In this document: piece by piece, positions 54,790 through 64,000 of the stretch | Position numbering within the stretch: position 1 is the first letter of the stretch | How the letters are laid out: each line of letters opens with the position of its first letter | Assembly: GCF_002575655.3 (NCBI RefSeq) | Contig: NC_053037.3 | Location: forward strand, 325,961,294 to 326,025,293 | DNA: 64,000 nucleotides | Source of the DNA: Aegilops tauschii subsp. strangulata | Lineage: Eukaryota; Streptophyta; Magnoliopsida; Poales; Poaceae | Reading direction: 5' to 3' | Notes under the pieces: model-generated | Seen by the model: the letters and a program-made list of their open reading frames with translations, nothing else | Databases searched by the model: none | What the model was told of the DNA's origin: nothing | Made by a program: the position numbers and the translations under genes

Positions 54790-57757
54790 GTCACTAGTAG
54801 CCTCCCCAGACCACGTAGGATCCAGCGTGGCAAGCTGACGTGGATAAGAATCAGCCCGGTCCAGTTCGGTGTTTTACATGGGCCGAGCCCAACAATTCAG
54901 CCTATTTATTGTTTTTTCGGGTGAATTGTTGGTCGGCTACATGGGCCAAGCCCAACGTTGCAGCCTTTTTATTTCCAGGGTTGTGATCCTTTTTTGGTTT
55001 CTTTTTTGGGCCGCATCTATTTCTCAATTGGGCCTCGGCCTTTTTACAGTCCATTTCCTTAGTTTTTAGGTTTTTTTCCTGTGAATATTATTTGGAAAAT
55101 GGCCTTTTATATGCCAAATACTATTAGGTCCCACTTGTCAGGTTCTAATTAAAGACAGCCAATGTTTCAATTTCCACACAATTATTTCAGTCAGAACAGC
55201 AAACAAATGAGAATTATCAAACCACATGCCAATTTTGGCTAATAGCACAATCTTTACATAATTCATTTCACCATTACATGTGATACTATCAGAACATATA
55301 ACTCCTACTACAAATACACTCCAGACTTCTTCACTTTTCTGGACTATCAGAACACGCCACTTCAAACTTGAAATTTCCTAGGCCTGGAGCTCCTGTATAA
55401 GGGTGAACACAAAGTCATTAGAGTAGCATTTTCATTCCTGGAGTAGATATTCAAACCTCCAGGTTTAGTGTATAGACTATCTGGAAAATATACATTTAAC
55501 AAAATTTCACAGAAATGGAGATTTATGGATCGAATGTATGATAAAGCAGCAGAAATGCAGATATATGTCTTTGAAACAATAGGTCAACTAGAGATTCATG
55601 TCTACAATTTGCTAGAGAAGAAAATAACAAGTCAGGATATAGAACATGGTTTCAATTTGTTCTTTGCATATTACATCAGTAGTTCTGTTGCAGGTTCTGG
55701 TACATCATGATCTACATGCACATGAGATAGATGGACTTGGCGCACATGAGATGAGGGTGGAAGGAGGAGGAGCAGGGCATACCTAAGGTGTCCAGGTCCT
55801 GCAGCTCATCGGAGATGTTGCAGGCTCGCCGGCATCGACAGCCACCGCAGCAGCAAGCTGGGTGACGTACAAACTGAAGTTGCATTCATTCAGTTGCAAA
55901 ACAACAAAGTTTGCTAGTTCCTATCCATCAACAATCACACAAGCATCACTTATACAGCAGAAGGAGCAAAATTGATATGAGTTAGAAGGAGCAGAGTTCG
56001 ACTAGTACAGCCAGCAGAGCTCAACTAGTACATTGCAGTACACATGAACCATCTATTCCACATCACAAGAGTAAAATCTTGCTATAACCAGTAGATTATC
56101 CCCTAACAGAAGCTAATTAGGCACCAATACACAAGGCACAACAAGCACATACTAAATAAGCCATGGCCATAATACATGAGTACTAAACAGATCTTGTATA
56201 ACAGGTTTTTCAGTCATGAATTTTCAGAAGCAGAACTGGCATGTTTGTTGAAAGTGTTTATCATCACAGCCATGGTCAAACAGAACACATGAATCTAAAA
56301 GAATGTCAATAATGAGAGTCTCTTTTTGCCTCATATTAAGAAATTCAACCATGTTTTCCCTTGTCCTTCATGAATTAATCAGAAGCACGGGTAAGGTTCA
56401 AATCACTGCCACTAATCCAAAGAAATGGAAAACGCTGCAAAGGGTTGGCAAGTAAACCATTTCTCTATCCGTGCCCACTACATCCCCCTTAGACCAAGTG
56501 CAACAAAGAGGGATAGTAGAAGCTAAGTGCAAACAGGACAAAAAGCTGAAGAATTAAAAAAATGTAACTTATGAGAAGAACAAAGTGCACAATTTTTTTC
56601 TCTCAGATGCCAACCACAAGGGTAGCACAGATGATGCAGACATATCAACATGGCATCAATTCAGACCGCCCGTCTGCTTGTACTCTCTTCATAGAGAAAG
56701 ATTTTAGACCAAAAAATTATCAACAAAGATCAAAGCAACTTAAAAAATATGAACATATTTGTCCAGTCATTAGGTGTCCAAAAAGATGGTGTTTTATTCG
56801 GTTTTCATCGTTGTCCAGCCATATTCTATACATAGTAAACAACAAAATGAAAAAACTGAAAAATAGATGACATGTAAGTTCGGAAGTATTCAAAAAAACT
56901 AGAGTCAAGCTGTTCAATTTGTCCTCAGAATTGCAGAATGACAGCATGGGCGCACTGCGACCTATCAGTCCCGAAAGATGGTATGATTAACAGGTTTTTC
57001 ATCACCGGACAAATAGAACAGTAACACAAACAAATAGGTCTACAAAACAGAACTTAAATTACTACAAAAAACAAAATCTAACAAAAGAAGACAGAAAAGG
57101 AACGACAATAACAGTAATACATACATACACACCAAGAACGAATTCACAGGCACATAAATGAATATCCCCTGATAGCATGGTAATGAACTACTCACAGGCA
57201 ATTTTATAGGACTAGTACTAGTGATAACAACCCAACGACATCCTAACAGCCGCAGCAACACGCACACTTCAACCGCCTGAATACTGGTGAATAGCAAAGT
57301 CTATCCATACTTGACACACGAGCAAATCATTGTCAAGTTCATCTCAGATGTGTGGTTCATGACAGCGGTAGCAGTTAACAAGATTACTGAGTTTTAATTT
57401 GTGGAAGCAAGGAAACAAGCAATAGAATGCCTATCTCGTTCACCACTAGAGTAACAGCAGTACCAAATTCAGTCAAGCATGTGAGTAAGTAAAAGATGTA
57501 GATCAGCAGGGAATCAAACTAGTTCAAAGAAATCTGTAACCAAATGTACAGTAACAATCATCTAGTATTAATCAATGGTTCTGTTTTGATCCAAACTAGA
57601 TGAATTCAAGGCTAATATATTATGTGACAGTAGAGGAGTGAGTGCTATTGTACAATTAGAAAAATGTTACACACAGAGTGGTACATATATACATTCAGTA
57701 ATAGGTGTAGAACAATAAACAGAGCAAGCATGCGAGGTTGGTTGGTGAGTCAGACTG
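54790..57757. other. Left internal part of CACTA L, non-coding
   Basis: First 'gggccgagcccaac'-like repeats (54880-55050), then AT-rich DNA without recognised genes. Short frames are not supported by composition or splice pattern. Confidence 0.6.
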
Positions 57758-58170
57758 GCCCTGCAATCCGACGAACATGACGACGTTGGGCTTGCCCTTC
57801 TTGGGGGTGAAGACCGGCTTCCCTGGATCCAGCATGTTGCAGAGCTCCGTGAAGACGACCTGTAGCAGGAAAACCACAAGGGCATCAGCCTCCAACCGAC
57901 CAGTCCCCCCTGGCACGCGCGTCCCTCAATCGAATAGCGCAGGAAATGAATTGAGGGAGGTGGAGTGGGCAGGACCTGCTGTATGATGCGCCGCTTGTTG
58001 GTGCCGGTGGCGAGGGTCTCGAGGTTGACGATCTTCCGGACGTCGGACTGGAGGAGCGCGCGGGAGATCTCGTTGAGGCACTCCCCGAGCACCTTCTCGT
58101 CGATCACCGTGGCGTTGCTCATCTGGGCGAGCGCGCGGGAGATGCTCCTGCCCAGCTGCGCGAGCACCAT
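57758..58170 (-). pseudogene. SRP54: Captured SRP54 gene fragment
   Basis: Minus strand. Exon 58170-57976 encodes [20 protein letters not shown] and continues to NKRRIIQQ. A 116-bp GT-AG intron (57975-57860) follows. Then exon 57859 to about 57758 encodes [20 protein letters not shown] and MFVGLQG. This is the N domain and start of the G domain of SRP54, the GTPase of the signal recognition particle that binds signal peptides at the ribosome. Similarity stops exactly before the SGKTTT part of the P-loop, so the GTP site is missing. Compared with the family as I know it, about 13 residues between LLQSDV and KIVNL are also missing. The kept intron shows a DNA-level capture, not a retrocopy. It lies inside CACTA L and cannot encode a working SRP54. 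Confidence 0.9.
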
Positions 58171-59000
58171 CTTGGCTGGGGCCCCGGGCGGTCGGGCCTC
58201 GTCTGCGGCGGGGTGGGGTTCCGGCGGCGGTCAGGGGCGGCACGTGGCGTGATCTGGGAGCGGGGTGCGGACGGGAGGTGAACCGGCCGGGGGAGATGGG
58301 GAAGATTTTGGTTGGGGGTGGGGATTGGGGAACGCGGTGGGGATTGGGGACAACATCTGCGGGACGCGATGGGCGTTGCTGCGGGACGCGTCGAGGAAGG
58401 AGGTGGTGGCGGGACGTGCCGCTGCAGGACGGGGAGGAGGTGGCGGCGGCGAGGAGATGAGGGAGGGGGTGGATCTGGCCGCCGCCATGGCCATGGCCGT
58501 GCCATGCGGCTAGGTTGGTGGGCGTCGAAGAGGGCGGAGCACAGTCGCCGCCGCCGCGCCGGAATTGGTGGGAACACCACCCTCGAAACCCTAGCCATGG
58601 GAAGGGGTTGGGGATGAGCTACCGGGGCCGCGAGAGGCGGATCTGGCCGGAGGGGAGGGAAGAGCGGAGGTAGGGGAGCTCGGATCTGGGTTGCGCACTA
58701 GCGAGGCCCGCCGGAACACGCTGGAACAAGAGGCATAGGTGGCGGCGGCAAGGGTTTCGGGCGAGGGATTGTGAGGGAGCGAGGGGCGGAGAAAGAAAGG
58801 AGGCAGAGAAAGAAAGGAGACGGGGGGTGGATGGAAAACGTCCACGAGTACAGCTTAGGTGGGCTCGGGGTTGGTGTGGTGGGCCGAGGACTGCCGTTGG
58901 ATCCGCGAGCATCCGACGGTGTTCCATGCACGATCCGCGTGAGACATCCACGGACCAATCAGAATGCAGTACCACGTTATGACCATTTAAATTGGTCGTA
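58171..59000. other. GC-rich region upstream of SRP54 fragment
   Basis: Strong GC/G-run content that opens long Arg/Pro/Gly-rich frames on both strands. It could be the captured promoter and 5' UTR of the SRP54 gene, or of other genes. At 58976-59010 is an internal copy of the element's subterminal motif ('tatgaccatttaaattggtc'). Confidence 0.55.
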
Positions 59001-59039
59001 GTTGACTAAAAATAGCGTGTTAAAATCATATCAGCTATT

Positions 59040-61480
59040 TTATGACCTGAGAAAATTCAAAAAGAAAATGACAAACCTAGTCATTGTGTCACCAAATGTC
59101 AATAAGTTTTCAGGAAAAGTAACAAACATGAAATAAGATAAATATCTTAAAAAATATGTCATGAGAAATGAGTTTTTTGGCAAAAAAAACATTTTCCATT
59201 TTTTGAGTGCCCAAAATGAGTTTTTTTGTGAAGGACCTACCAAATATTTGTTGCAAAATTGGACCAAATCATTTTTATAAATATTAGGCCATATTCAATG
59301 CACAATTGACAAAATGGTTGGCTACCAAAAGCTTTCGATCCACCTCTAGTGAAAAAGACAAAACCCTGCCGATTCAGCAGGAACCAAGACAAATTTGAAC
59401 TGCAGCTGCCTCATAGTTTGCTCTTTGTTTTTTCCAAAAATCATTTCTAGGTACATAAGTATCTATTTAATCATAGAAACACAAAAAGTTGTCCAAGATT
59501 CAACCACTAGCTAGGAACGGTCATGCCCGCCGTTTTGACCGCATTTTGAAACGGACATAAAAAATTCAAAAAAATCAAAAAAATTAGAAAAGCTTCGCAT
59601 TGTGTCATTACATGTGACCAAGTTACCAGGTAAAATAATAAACTAGTAATACGACAATTATTTTTAAAAAGTGTTCTAAAAAACGAGCTATCAAGTGTGA
59701 AGATGCATGGCTTTCAACCCAAATGCTCAATCTTATGGCCACATTCATGGCATAGTTTGTTCAAATGATCTCATATTGTGCACAAGGGTGCATATTGGAA
59801 TGACAAACAATGTTGCCTAAGGAAGTTTTCATTTTCTTTGGACGGAAATTTCATTTTCCATTTTTCGAGTGCCCAAAATGAGTTTTTTTGTAAAGGACCT
59901 ACCATATATTTGTTTCAAAATTGTACCAAGTCAATTTTCTAAAATACTAGGACATATTTAATGCACAATTGACCAAATGGTTGGGTGTAAAAATTTTTGA
60001 TCCACCTCTCATGAAAAAGACAAATTTCCGCCGATTCAATTGGAAGCGGGTCAAATTTGAACTGCAGCTGCCTCATAGTTTGCTCTTTATTTTTTCCAAA
60101 AATCATTTCTAGGTAGATAAGTATCTATTTAATAATAGAAACACAAATGGTTTTCCAAGATTCAACCACTAGCTAGGAATGGTCATGCCCGCCGTTTTGA
60201 CTGCATTTTGAAACGGGCATAAAAAATTCAAAAAAAATCAAAAATTTGCAAAACCTTCACATTGTGTCATTATATGTGGCCAAGTTACCAGCAAAAATTA
60301 TAAACTTGTAATACGGCAATTATTTTAAAAAAGTGTTCTCAGAAACGAGCTATCAAGTGTGGAGATGCATGGCTTTCAACCCAAATGCTCAATCTTATGC
60401 CCACATTCATGACATAGTTTGTTCAAATGATCTTATATTGTGCATAAGGGTGCATCTTGGAATGACAAACAATGTTGCCTAAGGAAGTTTTCATTTTCTT
60501 TGGATGAAAAATTCATTTTCCAATTTCCGAGTGCCCAAATGATTTTTTTGTGAAGGACCTACCATATATTTGTTGCAAAATTGGACCAAATCAATTTTCT
60601 AAAATACTAGGACATATTTAATGCACAATTGACAAAATTGTTGGGTGTAAAAAGTTTCGATCCACCTCTCGTGAAAAAGACAATTTTCCGCCGATTTAGT
60701 TGGAAGCGGGTCAAATTTGAACTGCAGCTGCCTCATAGTTTACTATTTATTTTTTCCAAAAATTATTTCTAGTTACATAAGTTTTTATCCTATTTAATCA
60801 TAGAAACACAAAAAAAATCCAAGATTCAACCACTAGCTAGGAACGGTCATGCCCGCGGTTTTGACCGCATTTTGAAATGGGCACAAAAATTCAAAAAAAT
60901 CAAAAAATTGCAAAACCTTCGCATTGTGTCATTATATGTGGCCAAGTTACAGAAAAAATTATAAACTTGTAATACGACAATTATTTTAAAAAAGTGTTCT
61001 CAGAAACGAGCTATCAAGTGTGAAGATGCATGGCTTTCAACCCAAATGCTCAATCTTATGCCCACATTCATGACATAGTTTGTTCAAATGATCTTATATT
61101 GTGCATAAGGGTGCATCTTGGAATGACAAACAATGTTGCCTAAGGAAGTTTTCATTTTCTTTGGATGAAAAATTCATTTTCCATTTTATGAGTGCCCAAA
61201 ATGAATTTTTTTTGTGAAGGACCTACCATATATTTGTTGAAAAATTGGACCAAATCAATTTTCTAAAATACTAGGACATATTTAATGCACAATTGACAAA
61301 ATGGTTGGGTGTCAAAAGTTTCGATCCACCTGTCGTGAAAGAGACAAATTTTGGCCGAGTCAGCTGGAAGCGGGTCAAATTTGAACTGCAGCTGCCTCAT
61401 AGTTTGCTATTTACTTTTTTCCAAAAATCATTTCTAGTTACATAAGTACCTATTTAATCATAAATACATGGTTTTGTGGC
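59040..61480. repeat. Tandem array, ~660-bp unit, ~3.7 copies
   Basis: The marker tgcagctgcctcatagtt occurs at 59401, 60063, 60723 and 61386, spaced 660-663 bp. The units share long runs such as 'gcatggctttcaacccaaat' with scattered changes. Non-coding. Confidence 0.93.
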
Positions 61481-62240
61481 AATACGTCAAGGTTTGGACG
61501 GTGCCGAGGGCCCCAACTCTAGAGCGCGTAAAGTCGCATGCCCGCCGCGTGGTCACCGCGTGACCGTGGCGTTGCCATGTGTTCTGGGCGGCCTAGGAAT
61601 GTCTAGTGGGTTGGGAACTCCCCAGGTAGGTGCTAGGAAGAAAATTACAACATAAGATTCTCACGAGGAGACCGATCGATGCTCAAACATGAATTAGCAG
61701 CCAAGTGTTTGATTAGCGGTACGGGAAATGCACATGGCTAATGGGCGTGAGTTTTGGCTGAGGATGATCAGTTACTAAGAAGACCGTCTTCACAAAATTT
61801 CAGCTCAAAAGGAGGAGCCTAGGTGGTACTTGCTTTGCAAAGTACCACACTGGACATAAATACGAATGTTGAAGCTGGGCTCAAAATAATGAATGGATTG
61901 AGCTGGCATTGTGTGGAGGATGGTTATTTGGGCATAGGAAAGCAGTGTAGAAAATGGATACTATTTGGATATGCCAAAGTGGTACTTCCTTCACAATGCT
62001 CTTCTCTGGACAAATTAGGAAAATGAATATTGTTGAGTTATTTTTGAACTAGGCAAGGAAGGTCTTTTTACATATTTGACGAATATATGACCCAAAGATT
62101 TTATGAGATTTTTTTGGTAATTTTTGGAATGACAGAAATATAGGTTGCTTCACAACCTGGGGCAAAAATTGACAGATGGACATGACACATAGGCAAAACT
62201 GATGAGGTGGCACCTAGTCATAGCAACCCACCACAATTTA
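61481..62240. other. Right internal part of CACTA L
   Basis: Mixed GC block ('cccgccgcgtggtcaccgcg') then AT-rich DNA with two similar phrases 'aagtaccacactggacata' and 'aagtggtacttccttcacaa'. Nothing coding is recognised. Confidence 0.5.
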
Positions 62241-62571
62241 CAAGGTTATGACCATCTATATTGGTCGTGATCAGCTAGAAATAAGACAGCGGACTAGTGC
62301 TATCTTCTTTATGACCATTTCGTGTAAGGAAATTGCGACCTTTCTGACCAAAATGGTCGTTATAGTTTAGGGTTTGGAGCCCCCCGAACAGCTTTTGACC
62401 AATTGGTCTGAAATGGTCATAGATCTATGACCAATTCTTCCAGGGTCACTGACAGAAGGTCACTAGTTGACATATTTCTTGTAGTGAACTTAGTTGGCCC
62501 ACAAGTTAGCCTCCCACTATTGTAGGTCCCAGCTAGCACGGGGAGTATTCATTTTTTGTGTGTAATAAGGA

Positions 62572-63160
62572 GGCACTTCCTTGCGTGCGAAGATATAGCT
62601 GGTGGGTCCGAGCTGTCAGCGGCGGTAACGTTTTTTCGTGAAATACAGAGGCCCTTTCGGTGGGTCCCAGATGTCAGGTGGAGGAATCATTATTTTGCGC
62701 GTAATAAGGAGGCATTTCCTTGCGTGCGGCCATGGACCCAGCTGTCCGCCTCTCCATGTACAGTCCACTTCAGATGCATGTTGGTCATTGACCACGTTGA
62801 CCAGGCCGCACCGAGAGCACCAGGGCGGTGGACGACGGTGAGGCCTAGGAAGGGAACGACACGGAGGCAGGGAAGACTCAGCAGTTGTTTCCCACGTGGA
62901 GGGGAGTACGACTGTACGAGGGTTTACTGGTTCGTCTGCCATCACCGGAGAATAACAGCAGGTGTGGGTGAGTAGAGGGATGGCTAGGCCAGCGATGGGA
63001 GTACGGTGGGGTGCTGAGGCCTGCGCGGCAGCACAGCTGGCCGCGGGGAGGAGGGAGCAGGCAGTCCCGCCGACGCTTGTTTGAGCGGCTGGAGTAGGAA
63101 GAGCGGAGATTGAAGAAGCACGACGACCGTTGGATGGACATCCAACAGTCACTGGTTGTG
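62572..63160 (+). repeat. K block, copy 2
   Basis: Similar to 53915-54610: 'acttccttgcgtgcgaagat', 'gtggaggaatcattattttg', 'ggcggtggacgacg', 'aataacag(c/g)(a/g)ggtgtgggtgag', and a coding-like end with frame disruptions. It follows CACTA L directly after about 85 bp. Confidence 0.8.
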
Positions 63161-63655
63161 CGTCAACCTTGTTTTTAGGAAAGCCTCAAATCTGTGGAAA
63201 ACAGCATACAACCCATCTGCCATTATTTCTAATAATTTATAGCCCATTTGCTAATTCTTAAGGGTTTTTTTGGAGCCCATATTCTTTTTGTTAGTATTAC
63301 AGCCCATATTGTGGCCACGGTTAAAAAATTGTATGAAATTTTGCATATTTCGGTGCGGTCCGAACTGTTTTTAATCCCAAAATTTCGAGTCACATTCAAA
63401 CTGATTTTAAAAATAAATGTATATCAATATAAAATCGAACAAATTGTCCACGCATAAAAATCAATGCAATTTAAAATCTCGAAATCAAATAAAAAATTTG
63501 AATGCCGGTTTGATGTGTTTTAAAAATGTACAGCCCATTTCTCATTACTCATAGGCCATTTTCTCGGCCAGCCGAATGAAACTCTCCTCGTCTTGAAAGA
63601 TTTGCAGCCCAACAGGCCTGACAAAGCGACTTACATGGAAAATCACAAAAAACTG
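63161..63655. other. AT-rich spacer in K
   Basis: Repeated 'cagcccat' phrases ('tatagcccatttgctaattc', 'ttacagcccatattg', 'tacagcccatttctc') at 63238, 63299 and 63530. No gene. Confidence 0.5.
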
Positions 63656-64000
63656 GGCTGTGGTCGTGGACCCAGCTGTCAGCCTCTCCACATACAGTAC
63701 TCTTCCAATGGAAGTCGGTCGTTGACCACATTGACCACGCCACGCCGAGAGCACCAAGGCGGTGGACGACGGGGAGGCCTAGGAAGGGGACGACGCGGAG
63801 CCGGGGAAGATGCGGCAGTGGATGCCCACGCGGAGAGGACTACGAGGGTTCACTTGTTCGGCTGTGGTGTGAGGCTGCCGTCGTCGCAGAATAACAGGGG
63901 GTGTGGGATGCCCTGGCCAGCGATGGGAGTATTAGGGGGCGGTGAGGCCTCCACGGCATCACAGCCGGCCACGAGAGGCAGGAGCATGCGGCACGACCGG
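63656..64000 (+). repeat. K block, copy 3 (truncated by window end)
   Basis: 'gctgtggtcgtggacccagc' to the window end, similar to copy 1 from 54140 and copy 2 from 62735. The deletion of 'tgggtgagtagaggga' at about 63905 distinguishes it from copy 1. Confidence 0.8.

Larger units (their letters stand above)
54623..62486. mobile_element. CACTA element L, complete (7.86 kb)
   Basis: Begins CACTACAAGAAATATGTCAA at 54623 and ends TTGACATATTTCTTGTAGTG at 62486, an almost perfect inverted pair. It is flanked by the 3-bp duplication AAC (54620-54622 and 62487-62489). Subterminal motifs of the type 'atgaccaNNNtggtcgt' and 'ggtcatag' occur at both ends. There is no transposase frame, so the element is non-autonomous. 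It holds an SRP54 gene fragment (57758-58170), a GC-rich stretch (58180-58930) and a 660-bp tandem array. Confidence 0.93.
52410..64000 (+). mobile_element. CACTA-type repeat K, interrupted by CACTA L
   Basis: Starts at 52410 with CAGTACAAAAAAAAGACACA, which is one base off a CACTA end, preceded by ATA. Then come text about 'atgacattttgggcc', subterminal-like repeats (52860-53640) and a GC-rich block that recurs after CACTA L and again at the window end. The block is very common in wheat from memory. The right end lies outside the window. The part before L and the part after L are continuous once L and one copy of its AAC duplication are removed. Confidence 0.6.

Noticed and set aside
58119..58617. 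Several long frames on both strands beside the SRP54 fragment
   Set aside because: Very GC-rich DNA with G runs; translations are Arg/Pro/Gly-rich without a domain. Better read as captured upstream DNA.

Overview
This window is intergenic DNA from a large grass genome, almost certainly a Triticeae species (wheat, Aegilops or barley type). The evidence is its content: BARE/Angela/WIS-like Ty1-copia elements, Athila-type gypsy LTRs of the Sabrina/WHAM/Fatima kind, several long CACTA (En/Spm) transposons with their subterminal repeats, and Stowaway MITEs. Nothing looks like an ordinary intact host gene neighbourhood. No rRNA, tRNA, CRISPR array or viral gene was recognised. Family names are from memory and were not searched.

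Layout. 1-3176: 3' end of a gypsy element (A) with its 3' LTR. 3177-9962: TE-derived DNA, probably part of a CACTA element (C), with a B3-like exon, a frameshifted AP2/ERF-like gene, a six-copy ~500-bp tandem array and a Pro/Ala-rich ORF. 9963-28475: one complete copia element (I, TSD AATGT). Its 5' LTR holds an inverted solo LTR of the same family (TSD AAAGG), and its 3' LTR holds a second complete copia element (II, TSD GGCAC). 28481-30644: right end of CACTA C, carrying an F-box/DUF295 gene that is open over two exons except for one TGA. 30645-33192: right end of CACTA D, with a B3-like gene whose exons and introns are partly duplicated. About 33193-37107: gypsy element B 3' end with its LTR. 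37120-38975: antisense remnant of a 'putative gypsy-type transposon' ORF. From 38976: a Jorge-like CACTA (J) with GGCC-rich subterminal repeats and a broken multi-exon gene on the minus strand. The following ~9 kb holds segmental duplications, MITEs, microsatellites, a 440-bp hairpin element, one possible small gene (82 codons) with a TATA-like box, and a second broken AP2/ERF-like gene. 52410-64000: another CACTA-type repeat (K), interrupted by a complete 7.86-kb CACTA (L, TSD AAC) that carries a captured SRP54 gene fragment and a 660-bp tandem array.

How it works together. The window is a record of nested insertion and gene capture. Insertion order in the copia stack is readable from the TSDs: the host CACTA DNA is oldest, then element I, then the solo LTR and element II. 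All coding parts of the retroelements are broken by stops, frameshifts or loss of key residues, and no complete transposase was found, so no autonomous element is evident. Five gene-derived fragments (B3-like, two AP2/ERF-like, F-box/DUF295, SRP54) lie in or beside transposon DNA. The best-supported new observations are the SRP54 capture with its intron kept, the F-box gene with a single nonsense codon, and the shared nonsense codon in the two copia elements. I found no convincing undescribed biological system.
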